From assembly GCA_949987565.1 (NCBI GenBank), contig OX465107.1:19740273-19804272 (forward strand): a stretch of 64,000 nt of DNA, written 5' to 3'. Of the stretch, positions 1 through 11,740 are shown in pieces. Positions within the stretch are counted from its first letter, which is position 1; the number at the start of each line of letters is the position of its first letter. The notes under the pieces are model-generated. The model saw only the letters and a program-made list of their open reading frames with translations. It searched no databases and was not told where the DNA came from. The position numbers and the translations under genes were made by a program. Origin of the DNA: Luidia sarsii (taxonomy: Eukaryota > Echinodermata > Asteroidea > Paxillosida > Luidiidae).

Positions 1-75
1 ATGTGTATAGTGTCATCAATAAATCTTCCACTCTGTACTTCAAACTCACACCTTCAAATCTTATCCAGACTGAAA
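1..75 (+). mobile_element. Right-end fragment of family B foldback element (hAT-like MITE)
   Basis: The words CACCTTCAAATCTTATCC and ATCTTCCACT match the right tail of the element seen complete at 61842-61950 and in part at 19690-19775. The window edge cuts it on the left. It lies in the last synaptotagmin intron. Confidence 0.5.
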
Positions 76-384
76 CATAAATCTCCATAAACCCGTGACC
101 GCAACCATTTTTTTTTTTTTTGGGACGATGAAAACTGGGCAGACACACAGATTGGTAATTTCGTTAGCCAAACAAGTTTAGCTATTATACATTTTCCGCT
201 CCTGTGATACTTAGGGGAAACTTGGCAAGATCCTGGTGTCGCTGTGTTTTGCCCCAACGGCCGGCAGAATAACAATCGTCATAATGAAATGCGACGGATT
301 AGCGGCCAAAGACATCACAGGCAAATCAGGTAAGCTGGATTCCCTATTTGATAAAAAAAGAAGGTGTTTTAAACTTTCATAAAA

Positions 385-505
385 ATAGAGGGCCTGACTT
401 CTTATTTCGAGCAAGGTCTTTCTCAAAGGCAGAATGGAGATCAAAATGTCAGGCCCTCTTTTTGAGATTTGCCTTTTGGTCATTTTTGTCAGTAAGCAGT
501 TTCCC
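385..505 (+). mobile_element. Family A foldback element (CTAGCAGGACC core), decayed copy
   Basis: AGGGCCTGAC at 391 and TGTCAGGCCCT at 448 face each other around TCTTTCTCAAAGGCAGAATGG. They are followed by TCAGTAAGCAGTTT, the outer sequence seen in better copies at 35098-35225 and 37370-37485. It ends about 30 bp before the synaptotagmin splice acceptor, so it sits close to the polypyrimidine tract. Confidence 0.65.
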
Positions 506-536
506 CAAAAAAATTGTCATCTCTCTGTACTCTCAG

Positions 537-847
537 ACCCTTACGTCAAGCTGTGGCACGTGTACCAGGAGAAGAAGATCGAAAAGAAGAAGACCATTGT
601 CAAGTACAACACGCTGAACCCTGTCTACAATGTCTCCTTCATGTTCCACGTCACCCTGAACAAGATCCGCGACACCTCTTTCATCATCTCGGTGGTGGAC
701 AAGGACCGGATCTCGCGCAACGACACCATTGGCGGCATCATTCTGGGCTCCAAGGCGTCGCCGTCGGAGACCAGCCACTGGGCCGAGATGCTCAACTCTC
801 CCCGCACCTCGGTGGCCCGCTGGCACGTCCTCAAGGACATGGGCTGA
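537..847 (+). CDS. Synaptotagmin, last coding exon (C-terminal part of C2B domain); partial gene
   Basis: Synaptotagmins are vesicle membrane proteins whose tandem C2 domains bind calcium and acidic lipids to trigger exocytosis. This exon follows a CTCTCAG acceptor at 531-536. With one base from the previous exon it encodes 103 residues starting at the D of DPYVKLW and ending WHVLKDMG before TGA at 845-847. DPYVK is the calcium-binding loop 1 signature, the stretch after VYQE has the polybasic form EKKIEKKKT, and VVDKDRISRND carries the three loop-3 aspartates, so calcium binding looks intact in the part seen. The closing HWAEML and WHVL motifs are typical of C2B ends. The body resembles Syt7 (DKD, SRND) and the tail Syt4/11 (WH.L.D.G), so I do not assign a subtype. 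The upstream C2A, linker and membrane segment lie outside the window. Confidence 0.9.
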
Positions 848-1003
848 GGAGGAGGTGGAGGAGGAGGAGGGGAGGAGGAGGAGGAGGAGGAGCCAGAGGA
901 GGAAGCAGGGGAGGAGGAGGCAGATGTGGAGGAGGATGAGAAAGACTAGGAGGATGAGGATGAGGAGGATGCCTAGGGGGATGCAGAGAAGGTGGAGGGC
1001 TGA
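848..1003 (+). repeat. GGA-rich microsatellite directly after the synaptotagmin stop
   Basis: Almost pure purine, dominated by GGA/GAG triplets, beginning one base after the TGA. It would be the first part of the 3' UTR if the UTR is contiguous. The open frames across it are artefacts of composition. Confidence 0.85.
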
Positions 1004-1084
1004 GAATCCAATAGAGATATGTCTCTCCAGAACTGTGGCCCATTTTCAAATCGCCTCTTTTAATGTAGAGGGTGTGACTTTTTG

Positions 1085-1602
1085 AACCTAGAAGGACCAT
1101 TTGATCCTAGCAGGACCTTTTTGATCCCAGCAGGACCTTTTTGATCCCAGCAGGACCTTTTTGATCCCAGCAGGACCTTCTTTTTTTTATCCTAGCGGGA
1201 CCTTTTTGATCCCAGCAGGACCTTTTTGATCCTAGCAGGACCTTTTTGATCCTAGCAGGACCTTTTTGATCCTAGCAGGACCTTTTTTTATCCTAGCGGG
1301 ACCATTTGATCCTAGCGGGACCATTTGATCCCAGCAGGACCTTTTTGATCCCAGCAGGACCTTTTTGATCCCAGCAGGACCTTTTTGATCCCAGCAGGAC
1401 CTTTTTGATCCTAGCAGGACCTTTTTGATCCCAGCAGGACCTTTTTGATCCCAGCAGGACCCTTTTGATCCTAGCAGGACCTTTTTGATCCTAGCAGGAC
1501 CTTTTTGATCCCAGCAGGACCTTTTTGATCCTAGCAGGACCTTTTTGATCCTAGCAGGACCTTTTGATCCTAGCAGGACCTTTTTGATCCTAGCTTGGAT
1601 TT
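1085..1602 (+). repeat. 20-bp minisatellite, about 25 units, built from the family A element core
   Basis: The unit is TTTTTGATCCTAGCAGGACC with C/T and A/G variants (CCCAGCAGG, CCTAGCGGG). The same word occurs singly in the dispersed family A elements (for example near 35203 and 37450). About 25 units are countable. A long minus-strand frame with repeating Gly-Ser-Lys text is a by-product of the repeat and not a gene. Confidence 0.95.
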
Positions 1603-3287
1603 TTTCGCCAAGCACCCGATATTCGTAAAAGCCAGTCAAAATGGCATCTTTCCAACTGTGGCTGGCCATCTTGTTTCAGTCTGTGCAGACTGTTCATGCC
1701 TGGCAGGTCTTCCAAGCTCTTGAATGAGTCTGTGAAATTGGGCCTCAGTCACTTTTATTACCAGACCTCACCCCCCCCCCCTCCCCCAGCAGAGTTATGC
1801 ACTCATCGCACTGCACAGTTTTCTCACGTCACTCATTTTCCTCCGCACCACACAAGATGGCATGTGTCTGTCCACTCAAGTAGGATTGGCCAGATGACTT
1901 TATAAATATGACAGAGATAGCAAGGCCCTCCTGCCACTCTAAAAAAAACAGCTATCCACAGGACCTGTCCAACCTCCATACTGTCACTCTTGAAAGCACA
2001 CTACTTCTTTTGTCTTTCATTTCTGATAAATTTACAGGGCCTGAGGTCCATTTTTTTTTTTTTTTAATATCACCAGTGGGGTCTTTCTCAAAGGCAGAAT
2101 GATTTCTGCTTTAACTAGGATCATTCGTCTTCACCGCGTACATGTACGTCGACCCTTTTTTTTCCCCTCGACGATTGACCTGGTTACAGTCCCCCGTTGA
2201 CTTCGATTCTCAGGAGCAGACTTTGCCTCTGCTTTGTCTTCCGGCCCTCAGTGTGAAAAAACCCCTGAGAAGTAGAACGGACGGCCAGCGAAATGCAATC
2301 AATATTGACCATTAAGGAGGTGCAGGGAAAGTAACGAACCACTGGTACTGAACACTACAGCTGAAGGGAGGCAATTTACTGTGAATCAAATACAAAGTAA
2401 GTAGAGTATAATGTAGACTGAACACCAAAGTGCCCTCTCTGATAGAGTGACAAGCATGGACTGTGATTGTAAGATAAGATACATGCACTTGCCAAAGAAA
2501 GAAAGATATTCTTTTAGCCGACCACAGTAGTTTCTTTATTATATGCATTCTAGAAACCCCCAAAGTAGCTTGTATACAGCAGAGATATATTTTTTAGTTT
2601 TGTACAGGCCCTAAAATCCGAAGGCAACCTATCTGCATTTGTTCTTTTTTTCCTTTGAGAGAAAGAGGGCTTGTTCGATTGGGCTTTCAAGATAAGAGTT
2701 GGACAAAGAGAAATGGACGATATAAATTATTTATGTGTTTGGGTCATGGAACAGAAATTTGGTTCCGTCTAGTATTGCAACAGTCTTCAAGTTTTGTTGA
2801 TGACGGACACTGTAGTTTTCAGAAGTCTTCACTTCATTATAAGACCCACTCGGTTTTTTTCGGTCCTTTGTTGTATTTTTTGGGGGAAGGGGGCAATTAT
2901 AGATGTTGTGGACAAGTACGGATATAAGATGCAGCCTTTAATTTTAAATTGGTTCTGGAACAGATGAGTTGATTTTGAAAAAAATAAATCTGAACCTTAT
3001 AGGTCTGTTTAACATAGGCGTTGAAATCAACTTGTGGACTAAACACGACTATTGAGAACACTTTATTCAGTTGTAAACCAGCATTGCACATACCGGTAAA
3101 TAATTTGTTTTTAGAAAGCCTTGACTAATTACTGAGAAGAATATTGCAAATTTTTTTTGGAGAAGACATGAAAGATGTCCGGTTAGTGGCAGTCTGTCAG
3201 TCATTCATTTTTGCAATATGGTGCATTGCAACCAGAGATTCAACCAGAGATTGTATTTACCAGTATGCCCAATTCAATTCAATGTAG
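1603..3287. other. Probable synaptotagmin 3' UTR or flank; no gene seen
   Basis: Mostly unremarkable AT-rich sequence. It includes a C-run near 1770-1787, one decayed family A element (2033-2100) and no splice-flanked open frame that resembles a protein. Whether it belongs to the synaptotagmin transcript cannot be told from sequence. Confidence 0.5.
2033..2100 (+). mobile_element. Family A foldback element fragment
   Basis: CAGGGCCTGAGGTCC, a T-run, then GGTCTTTCTCAAAGGCAGAATG: the two halves of the family A core with a poly-T expansion between them. Confidence 0.55.
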
Positions 3288-3288
3288 T

Positions 3289-3475
3289 TAATGGCTAAAT
3301 GCTTCCGACTGGCGCCTCCAGCCCGGCAAAGACCAATTGACTATTTGGGAAGGCCGCCATCGAAGGGCTGGATGGCTCAGATGGTAAGAGCACTGGTACG
3401 CAACACCAGAGGTCTCAGGTTCAAGTCCCGGTTCAGTCAAAGTTTTCTTTGCCATTTTTCAAAATCGTTCAAGCG
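3289..3475 (+). mobile_element. tRNA-derived SINE, family D
   Basis: A head segment (CGCCTCCAGCCCGGCAAAG, then TTGACTATTTGGGAAGG) precedes a tRNA-like body with A box TGGCTCAGATGG and B box GGTTCAAGTCC, then TTTTCTTTGCCATTTTTCAAA. Acceptor-stem pairing between GGCTGGA and its 3' partner is mostly kept. The 5' extension and multiple copies in the window make it a SINE, not a tRNA gene. Confidence 0.8.
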
Positions 3476-4094
3476 TTCCCAGTCAGGTTTTCCTTTATTT
3501 GTTGGACTCAATTCAGTTCATGCTTGAAAAAGAAACTTCAGGTCAGAGGTGAGATTTACCCAAAGGAAAGTTTTGCATTCTTAAATGCATGAATCGTTTA
3601 CTCCTAATGAGTATCTGACGAGATGCTCTGAGAAATATGCAGAACAAAGTGTTTTTGTTTAACCTCTCGGTTTTACATTGATTTGCTGCCACTTGCTTTT
3701 TTACAAATAAACTCCAAACTTTATGCTGAGAGCTTCAAGAAAAAAGCAAAACCTCCCCAATGTAAACCAAAGAAGAGTCATTATAGATTTATGCCATTAG
3801 TTAAACTTTAGATGAGATATTTCCGGCTTTTGATTGTGTAGATACAGTATTTTTCAAAATGTCTTCCTTTTTTTGGTTTTGTTCACAGTTGTGTTAATTC
3901 AGGTTTGCACAGGCACAATGTATGATGACTTATTATATTTTTTTAAACAATGATTGTAAACAGATTAAAACCCATTCATAGATATGATTTTTGCGTTGAG
4001 GCGAATTGCCGATTGTCTGCTGAAAATGAAATACAGGCAGCTCAGGTTTGGTATCTACAGTCAACGCAGTGCCAACCATTTTATAGATTCGAAT

Positions 4095-4265
4095 CAGCCA
4101 CACGACCTCGACCAGCTCAGTGGTCCAGTGGTGAGGATGTCTGCAGTAGAAAGCAGGAGTCATTGGCTGGCCTGCATTCTCTTCAGCAGCAGGCAGTCGG
4201 GCAAAGCACTGAGTACACAGTGCTTATTACGCCGTGTAGGGCAAACCCTCATTGAATTACAATCC
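4095..4265 (+). mobile_element. tRNA-derived SINE, family E
   Basis: CACGACCTCGACCAGCTCAG starts a pol III A-box-like region. The tail GGCAAAGCACTGAGTACA, GTGCTTATTACGCCG and GGGCAAACCCTCATTGAAT recurs at 25237-25432, 25728-25775, 56500-56672 and, reversed, at 23570-23645. The B box is decayed here. Confidence 0.7.
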
Positions 4266-5162
4266 CACTCATCGCTTCATGTCGCAATGATCACCGGCTC
4301 GGTGCTTGAGTGAGCAAAGTATATTACAACCAATACTAAACTTGCTTTGCAATTCAAAATGGATAGGGATTAGAGGGAAAAGGATGGCAGGGCTGGGTGA
4401 TTAGCATAAAATATGGCAGCAAATCAAGGAGAGAATTAGCATAACATTTGAATAGGATATATATTATTTCACTTTTTTTAATACGGCAACAAAAAAGTAC
4501 AGCCTTTGAAAACGATGCCTGTGTGAGTTCAACCGGTAATCAATTCTCCCAGATCCTGCCGTCAAGGTTTTATTATTATCTATATTTTTGATGAGCAGAG
4601 TTCCTGGTAGAAGGCAGCCATTGCATGTGAACGGACCACCTTTGTCTTTTACAAATGCGAGGGAAAAAACACCACTCAGGTTTATATGCCACTGTCAGTG
4701 AAATGTTGGTCATTCAAAATCTAACACAACCTAAACTCACAGTGCTGGGAAAACTAGGGTTCTAACCACACTGGGTGCATTTATGACAGACTGTGTCAGA
4801 TGATATATTTTTGTGACGTTATGCGACCAGCTTTGTCGTCACTTTGATACTGGTGTTGTTGGGTTGGTGTTGTTGGGTGGTTTAGAATAAGCAGATAATT
4901 TAGATATAAATTGCTTGGTGGATACCATGCTGTGATTCATTTTTTTGAGCATGAGGTTCTTCCTTGGGAACTGGTGACAGCGGGGGTTACAGAGTATAAT
5001 TCATTGTCAGAAATGTGAAATCTATCGAAAATAGATTTGAAAAGCTTCATCCAATTCATGTGATCTCCGAACTGCTGTAGCCGGGCTTACCTCACGTTGT
5101 CGTTTGCATTTGAGTGAAAATGGGGCTGTGATCCTAGCAGATTTAGGACAGCTAATAGTCAA

Positions 5163-5445
5163 ATGCATCTGACTGGTGCCCCCACCCTGGCAAAGATAGT
5201 TGACTACTTGGGAAGGCAGCCATCTAAGGGCTGGATAGCTAAGGTGGTAAGAGCGTTACGTTATGTTAATTTCTCGGGTTCAAGTACCAGCCCAAATTTT
5301 CAACTTGGACTGGGATTCGAACCAGATACCTCTGATTTTGCAAACCAGTGCTCTTCCATCTGAGCTATCCAGCCCTTAGATGGTGGCCTCCCTAAGTAGT
5401 CAACTAGTCTTTGCCAGGGTGGGGTGCCAGTCAGAAGCAATTCAA
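5163..5445. mobile_element. Family D SINE inverted dimer (3' end to 3' end)
   Basis: A plus copy (AAGGGCTGGATAGCTAAGG, CGGGTTCAAGTACC) is followed after a short spacer by a minus copy (GGGATTCGAACC, CATCTGAGCTATCCAGCCC, CCAGGGTGGGGTGCCAGTCAG). The arms extend through the SINE head, so the whole locus is a long imperfect palindrome. Confidence 0.8.
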
Positions 5446-5952
5446 CCATTCAACCATTTTTCAAATTGTATGAAAACTCCCAGTCGGTTTTCCCTCACTT
5501 TCGATGTTAATGATTTTGAAAGTACACTTATTTGAAAAGAGAAATCCACTTTACGGTGTGTCTGGAAAAACTCCATTGCAGTACGTAGGTTCTGTACAAG
5601 TTTTTGGAAGTCTCATTCTTTAATATCCAAGGTTGTTTGATTTGGAAGTGGCATTATATTATAGAAAGAAACTAGTTTGTTGATGGTATTCTTGAGATGG
5701 GAAAAATCTATCCCAAAGTGTAAACACACTTGAGTGTTGAATCTGACTCGCACCTTGTGCTAATCCCAGGGAAATATATGGGAGCAACTTAGTTTTGAAA
5801 TGTATATTTACATCTGGTTTATCTTAAATATCTCTGTGCTGTACGTTGTGTAAAGTTATGCCTTGGTTGTAACATATTGTATTTATTCCCGATGCAGTTT
5901 TTGTATATTTGACTGACGTGCCACATTGGTACACTCTGGGCAAGTGGAAACC

Positions 5953-5958
5953 ATTAAA
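5953..5958 (+). terminator. Candidate poly(A) signal ATTAAA for the synaptotagmin transcript
   Basis: ATTAAA follows sequence of 3' UTR character (TTGTATATTTGACTG) and precedes a GT-rich stretch (CCTTGTGTGATTCTGTCTGT at about 6000). It would give a 3' UTR of about 5 kb that includes two SINE loci. Plausible but unproven. Confidence 0.35.
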
Positions 5959-6081
5959 ATTAATGTAAAGCTGGACGCTACATATGGTAATTGATATGAC
6001 CTTGTGTGATTCTGTCTGTCCCTAGAACTAATGAGGGTTGGATTTGATTCAGAACCAAATCATATGAGATCTTTTTGTTAA

Positions 6082-6178
6082 TTCAGGAATATTTGACAGC
6101 ACAGGGACTTAAACCTGAGACGTCTGGCTTAACGTACCGATGTTTTTATCATCTCAGCTATCCAGCCTTTCAAAGGCG
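6082..6178 (-). mobile_element. Family D SINE, truncated, fused to the satellite edge
   Basis: GGGACTTAAACCTGAGACG and CATCTCAGCTATCCAGCC are the reversed B- and A-box regions. The copy stops at AAAGGCGG and the next base runs straight into the satellite text TCTGTTTGGTTTGCTAGG. Confidence 0.7.
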
Positions 6179-6984
6179 GTCTGTTTGGTTTGCTAGGGTC
6201 ATTGGAACACTTACCACACGGACCTACGAGGCTATGAAGAGGTGGTGTGGACCTGCATGCAGGTCATATGGGTCTATGGTGATTCCATGGTGCCCAATGT
6301 ATCATTTACGCTGTGCTGAGGATATATAGGCCTGTTTGGCTTGCTAGGGTCATTGGAACCCATGCTGATGCCACAAGGACCTATGATGCTATTAATAGGT
6401 GGTGTGGGCCTGTATGCAAGTAATATGGGTATATGGTGATTCCATGGTGATCTATGTATCATTTACGCTATGCTGAGGAGATGTAGGCCTGTTAGGCTTG
6501 CAAGGGTAATTGGAACCCATGCTGATGCCACAAGGACCTATGATGCTATGAATAGATTGTGTGGGCCTGTCTGCAAGTCATATGGGTCTATAGGGATTCC
6601 ATGGTGCCCAATGTATCATTTACGCTGTGTTGAGGACATGTAGGCCTGTTTGGTTCGCTCGGGTCATTGGAACCCATGCTGATGCCACAAGGACCTATGA
6701 GGCTACGAATAGGTGGTGTGGGCCTGTATGCAGGTCATATGGGTCTGTGGTGATTCCGTGGTGCCAAATGTATCATTAAAACAATGCTGAGGACATCTAG
6801 GCCTGTTTGGCTTGCAAGGGTCATTGGAACCCATGCTGATGCCACAAGGACCTACGATTCTATAAATAGGTGGTGTGGTCCTGTATGGAAGTAATATGGG
6901 TATATGGTGATTCCATGGTGACCTATATGTATGTATCATTAATGCTATGCTGAGGAGATATAGGCCTGTTAGGCTTGCAAGGGT

Positions 6985-8556
6985 CATTCGAACCCATGCT
7001 GGTGCCACAAGGACCTATAAGGCTACGAATAGATGGTGTGGGTCTGTATGCAAGTCATATAAGTCTATGAGGGATTCCATGGTGCCCAATGTACCATTTA
7101 CGCTGTGCTGAGGACATGAAGGCCTGTTTGGTTTGCTAGGATCATTGGAACCCATGCTGATGCCACAAGGACCTATGATGCTATGAGTATGTGGTGTGGG
7201 CCTGTATGCAGGTTATATAAGTCAATGGGGATTCCATGGTGCCCAATGTATCATTTACGCTGTACTGAGGACATGGAGGCCTGTTTGGTTTGCTAGGGTC
7301 ATTGGAACCCATGCTGATGCCACAAGGACCTATGAGGCTATGAATTGGTGGTGTGGGCCTGTCTGCAAGTCATATGGGTAAATGGTGATTCCATGGTGAT
7401 CTATGTATCATTTACGCTATGCTGAGGAGATATAGGCCTGTTAGGCTTGCAAGGGTCATTGGAACATTGCTGATGCCAGGACCTATGAGGCTACGAATAG
7501 GTGGTGTGGGCCTGTATGCAGGTCATATGGGTCTATGGTGATTCCATGGTGTCCAATGTATCATTTACGCTGTACTGAGGACATGGAGGCCTGTTTGGTT
7601 TGCTACGGTCATTGGAACACATGCTGATGCCACAAGGACCTATGATGCTATGAATAGGTGGTGTGGGCCTGTATGCAGGTAATATGGGTATATGGTGATT
7701 CCATGGTGACCTATGTATCATTTACGCTATGCTGAGGAGATGTAGGCCTGTTAGGCTTGCAAGGGTCATTGGAACCCATGCTGATGCCACAAGGACCTAT
7801 GAGGCTATGAATAGGTGGTGTGGGCCTGTCTGCAAGTCATATGGGTCTATATTGATTCCATGGTACCCTATGTATCATTTACGCTCTGTTGAGGACATGT
7901 AGGCCTGTTTGGTTCGCTCGGGTCATTGGAACCCATGCTGATGCCACAAGGACATATGATGCTATGAATAGGTGGTGTGGGCCTGTATGCATGTCATATG
8001 GGTCTGTGGTGATTCCATGGTGCCAAATGTATCATTTAAACAATGCTGAGGACATCTAGGCCTGTTTGGCTTGCAAGGGTTATTGGAACCCATGCTGATG
8101 CCAGGACCTATGAGGCTACGAATAGGTGGTGTGGGCCTGTATGCAGGTCATATGGGTCTATGGTGATTCCATGGTGTCCAATGTATCATTTACGCTGTAC
8201 TGAGGACATGGAGGCCTGTTTGGTTTGCTAGGGTCATTGGAACCCATGCTGATGCCACAAGGACCTATGAGGCTACGAATAGGTGGTGTGGGCCTGTATG
8301 CAGGTCATATGGGTCTATGGTGATTCCATGGTGTCCAATGTATCATTTACGCTGAACTGACGACATGGAGGCCTGTTTGGTTTGCTAGGGTCATTGGAAC
8401 CCATGCTGATGCCACAAGGACCTATGAGGCTATGAATTGGTGGTGTGGGCCTGTCTGCAAGTCATATGGGTAAATGGTGATTCCATGGTGATCTATGTAT
8501 CATTTACGCTATGCTGAGGAGATATAGGCCTGTTAGGCTTGCAAGGGTCATTGGAA
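6985..8556 (+). repeat. Higher-order block, copy 1 (repeats at +1717 bp)
   Basis: Marked by private variants such as GTCATTCGAACCC, GGGATTCCATGG after AGTCTATGA, and the shortened GGAACATTGCTGATGCC. The same variants reappear in the same order from about 8702. Confidence 0.85.
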
Positions 8557-8701
8557 CATTGCTGATGCCAGGACCTATGAGGCTACGAATAGGTGGTGTG
8601 GGCCTGTATGCAGGTCATATGGGTCTATGGTGATTCCATGGTGTCCAATGTATCATTTACGCTGTACTGAGGACATGGAGGCCTGTTTGGTTTGCTACGG
8701 T

Positions 8702-10273
8702 CATTCGAACCCATGCTGGTGCCACAAGGACCTATAAGGCTACGAATAGATGGTGTGGGTCTGTATGCAAGTCATATAAGTCTATGAGGGATTCCATGGT
8801 GCCCAATGTACCATTTACGCTGTGCTGAGGACATGTAGGCCTGTTTGGTTTGCTAGGATCATTGGAACCCATGCTGATGCCACAAGGACCTATGATGCTA
8901 TGAGTATGTGGTGTGGGCCTGTATGCAGGTTATATAAGTCAATGGGGATTCCATGGTGCCCAATGTATCATTTACGCTGTACTGAGGACATGGAGGCCTG
9001 TTTGGTTTGCTAGGGTCATTGGAACCCATGCTGATGCCACAAGGACCTATGAGGCTATGAATTGGTGGTGTGGGCCTGTCTGCAAGTCATATGGGTAAAT
9101 GGTGATTCCATGGTGATCTATGTATCATTTACGCTATGCTGAGGAGATATAGGCCTGTTAGGCTTGCAAGGGTCATTGGAACATTGCTGATGCCAGGACC
9201 TATGAGGCTACGAATAGGTGGTGTGGGCCTGTATGCAGGTCATATGGGTCTATGGTGATTCCATGGTGTCCAATGTATCATTTACGCTGTACTGAGGACA
9301 TGGAGGCCTGTTTGGTTTGCTACGGTCATTGGAACACATGCTGATGCCACAAGGACCTATGATGCTATGAATAGGTGGTGTGGGCCTGTATGCAGGTAAT
9401 ATGGGTATATGGTGATTCCATGGTGACCTATGTATCATTTACGCTATGCTGAGGAGATGTAGGCCTGTTAGGCTTGCAAGGGTCATTGGAACCCATGCTG
9501 ATGCCACAAGGACCTATGAGGCTATGAATAGGTGGTGTGGGCCTGTCTGCAAGTCATATGGGTCTATATTGATTCCATGGTACCCTATGTATCATTTACG
9601 CTCTGTTGAGGACATGTAGGCCTGTTTGGTTCGCTCGGGTCATTGGAACCCATGCTGATGCCACAAGGACATATGATGCTATGAATAGGTGGTGTGGGCC
9701 TGTATGCATGTCATATGGGTCTGTGGTGATTCCATGGTGCCAAATGTATCATTTAAACAATGCTGAGGACATCTAGGCCTGTTTGGCTTGCAAGGGTTAT
9801 TGGAACCCATGCTGATGCCAGGACCTATGAGGCTACGAATAGGTGGTGTGGGCCTGTATGCAGGTCATATGGGTCTATGGTGATTCCATGGTGTCCAATG
9901 TATCATTTACGCTGTACTGAGGACATGGAGGCCTGTTTGGTTTGCTAGGGTCATTGGAACCCATGCTGATGCCACAAGGACCTATGAGGCTACGAATAGG
10001 TGGTGTGGGCCTGTATGCAGGTCATATGGGTCTATGGTGATTCCATGGTGTCCAATGTATCATTTACGCTGAACTGACGACATGGAGGCCTGTTTGGTTT
10101 GCTAGGGTCATTGGAACCCATGCTGATGCCACAAGGACCTATGAGGCTATGAATTGGTGGTGTGGGCCTGTCTGCAAGTCATATGGGTAAATGGTGATTC
10201 CATGGTGATCTATGTATCATTTACGCTATGCTGAGGAGATATAGGCCTGTTAGGCTTGCAAGGGTCATTGGAA
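8702..10273 (+). repeat. Higher-order block, copy 2
   Basis: Near-identical to 6985-8556 at an offset of 1717 bp (about 11 units). This includes the rare CATTTAAACAATGCTG and CTGAACTGACGACATGG variants. It diverges after about 10273. Confidence 0.85.
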
Positions 10274-11329
10274 CCCATGCTGATGCCACAAGGACCTATG
10301 AGGCTATGAATAGGTGGTGTGGGTCTGTATGCAAGTCATATGGGTCTATATTGATTCCATGGTACCCTATGTATCATTTACGCTCTGTTGAGGACATGTA
10401 GGCCTGTTTGGTTTGCTAGGATCATTGGATCCCATGCTGATGCCACAAGGACCTATGATGCTATGAGTAGGTGGTGTGGGCCTGTATGCAGGTCATATGG
10501 GTCTATGGGGATTCCATGGTGCCCTATGTATCATTTACGCTGTGCTGAGGACATATAGGCCTGTTTGGGTTGCAAGGGTCATTGGAACCCATGCTGATGC
10601 CACAAGGACATATGAGGCTATGAATCGGTGGTGTGGGTCTGTATGCAGGTCATATCGGTCTATGTTGATTCCATGGTGCCAAATGTATCATTTACGCTGT
10701 GCTGAGGACATGTAGGCCTGTTGGGTTCGCTGGGGTCATTGGAGCCCATGCTGATGCTACAAGGACCTATTATGCTACGAATAGGTGGTGTGGGCCTGTA
10801 TGCAGGTCATATTGGTCTATGGTGATTCCATGGTGCCAAATGTATCATTTACGCTGTGCTGAGGACATGTAGGCCTGTTTGGTTTGCTAGGGTCATTGGA
10901 ACCCATGCTGATGGCACAAGGACCTACGAGCCTATGAATAGGTGGTGTGGGCCTGTATGTAAGTCATATGGGTCTATGGTGATTCCATGGTGCCCAATGT
11001 ATCATTTACGCTGTGCTGAGGACATGTATGCCTGTTTGGTTTGCTAGGGTCATTGGAACCCATGCTGATGCCACAAGGACCTACGAGGCTACGAATAGAT
11101 GGTGTGGGTCTGTATGCGAGTATTATAGGTATATGGTGATTCCATGGTGCCTATGTATCATTTACGCTGTGCTGAGGACATATAGGCCCGTTTGGTTTGA
11201 AAGGGTCATTGGAACCCATATTGATGCCACAAGGACTTATGATGCTATGAATCGGTGATGTGGGTCTATATGCAAGTCATATGGGTCTATGGGGATTCCA
11301 TGGTGCCCAATGTATCATTTACGCTGTGC

Positions 11330-11740
11330 CGAGTATTATAGGTATATGGTGATTCTATGGTGCCTATGTATCATTTACGCTGTGCTGAGCACATAATAAA
11401 TTATAGGCCTGTTTGACTTGCAAGGGTCATTGGAACCTATGCTGATGCCACAAGGACCTACGATGCTATAAATAGGTGGTGTGGTCCTGTATGGAAGTAA
11501 TATGGGTATATGGTGACTCCATGGTGACCTATATGTATGTATAATTAATGCTATGCTGAGGAGATATAGGCCTGTTAGGCTTGCAAGGGTCATTCGAACC
11601 CATGCTGGTGCCACAAGGACCTATAAGGCTACGAATAGATGGTGTGGGTCTGTATGCAAGTCATATAAGTCTATGAGGGATTCCATGGTGCCCAATGTAC
11701 CATTTACGCTGTGCTGAGGACATGTAGGCCTGTTTGGCTT
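11330..11740 (+). repeat. Second higher-order segment, copy 1 (repeats at +1638 bp)
   Basis: The fused half-unit text GTGCCGAGTATTATAGG and the private GAGCACATAATAAATTATAGG recur at about 12966-13380. The offset is not a whole number of units because a half-unit is included. Confidence 0.75.

Noticed and set aside
1232..1669. 145-codon minus frame with repeating Gly-Ser-Lys text, collagen- or silk-like at first sight
   Set aside because: It follows the 20-bp DNA repeat exactly, and the repeat core is a mobile-element fragment.
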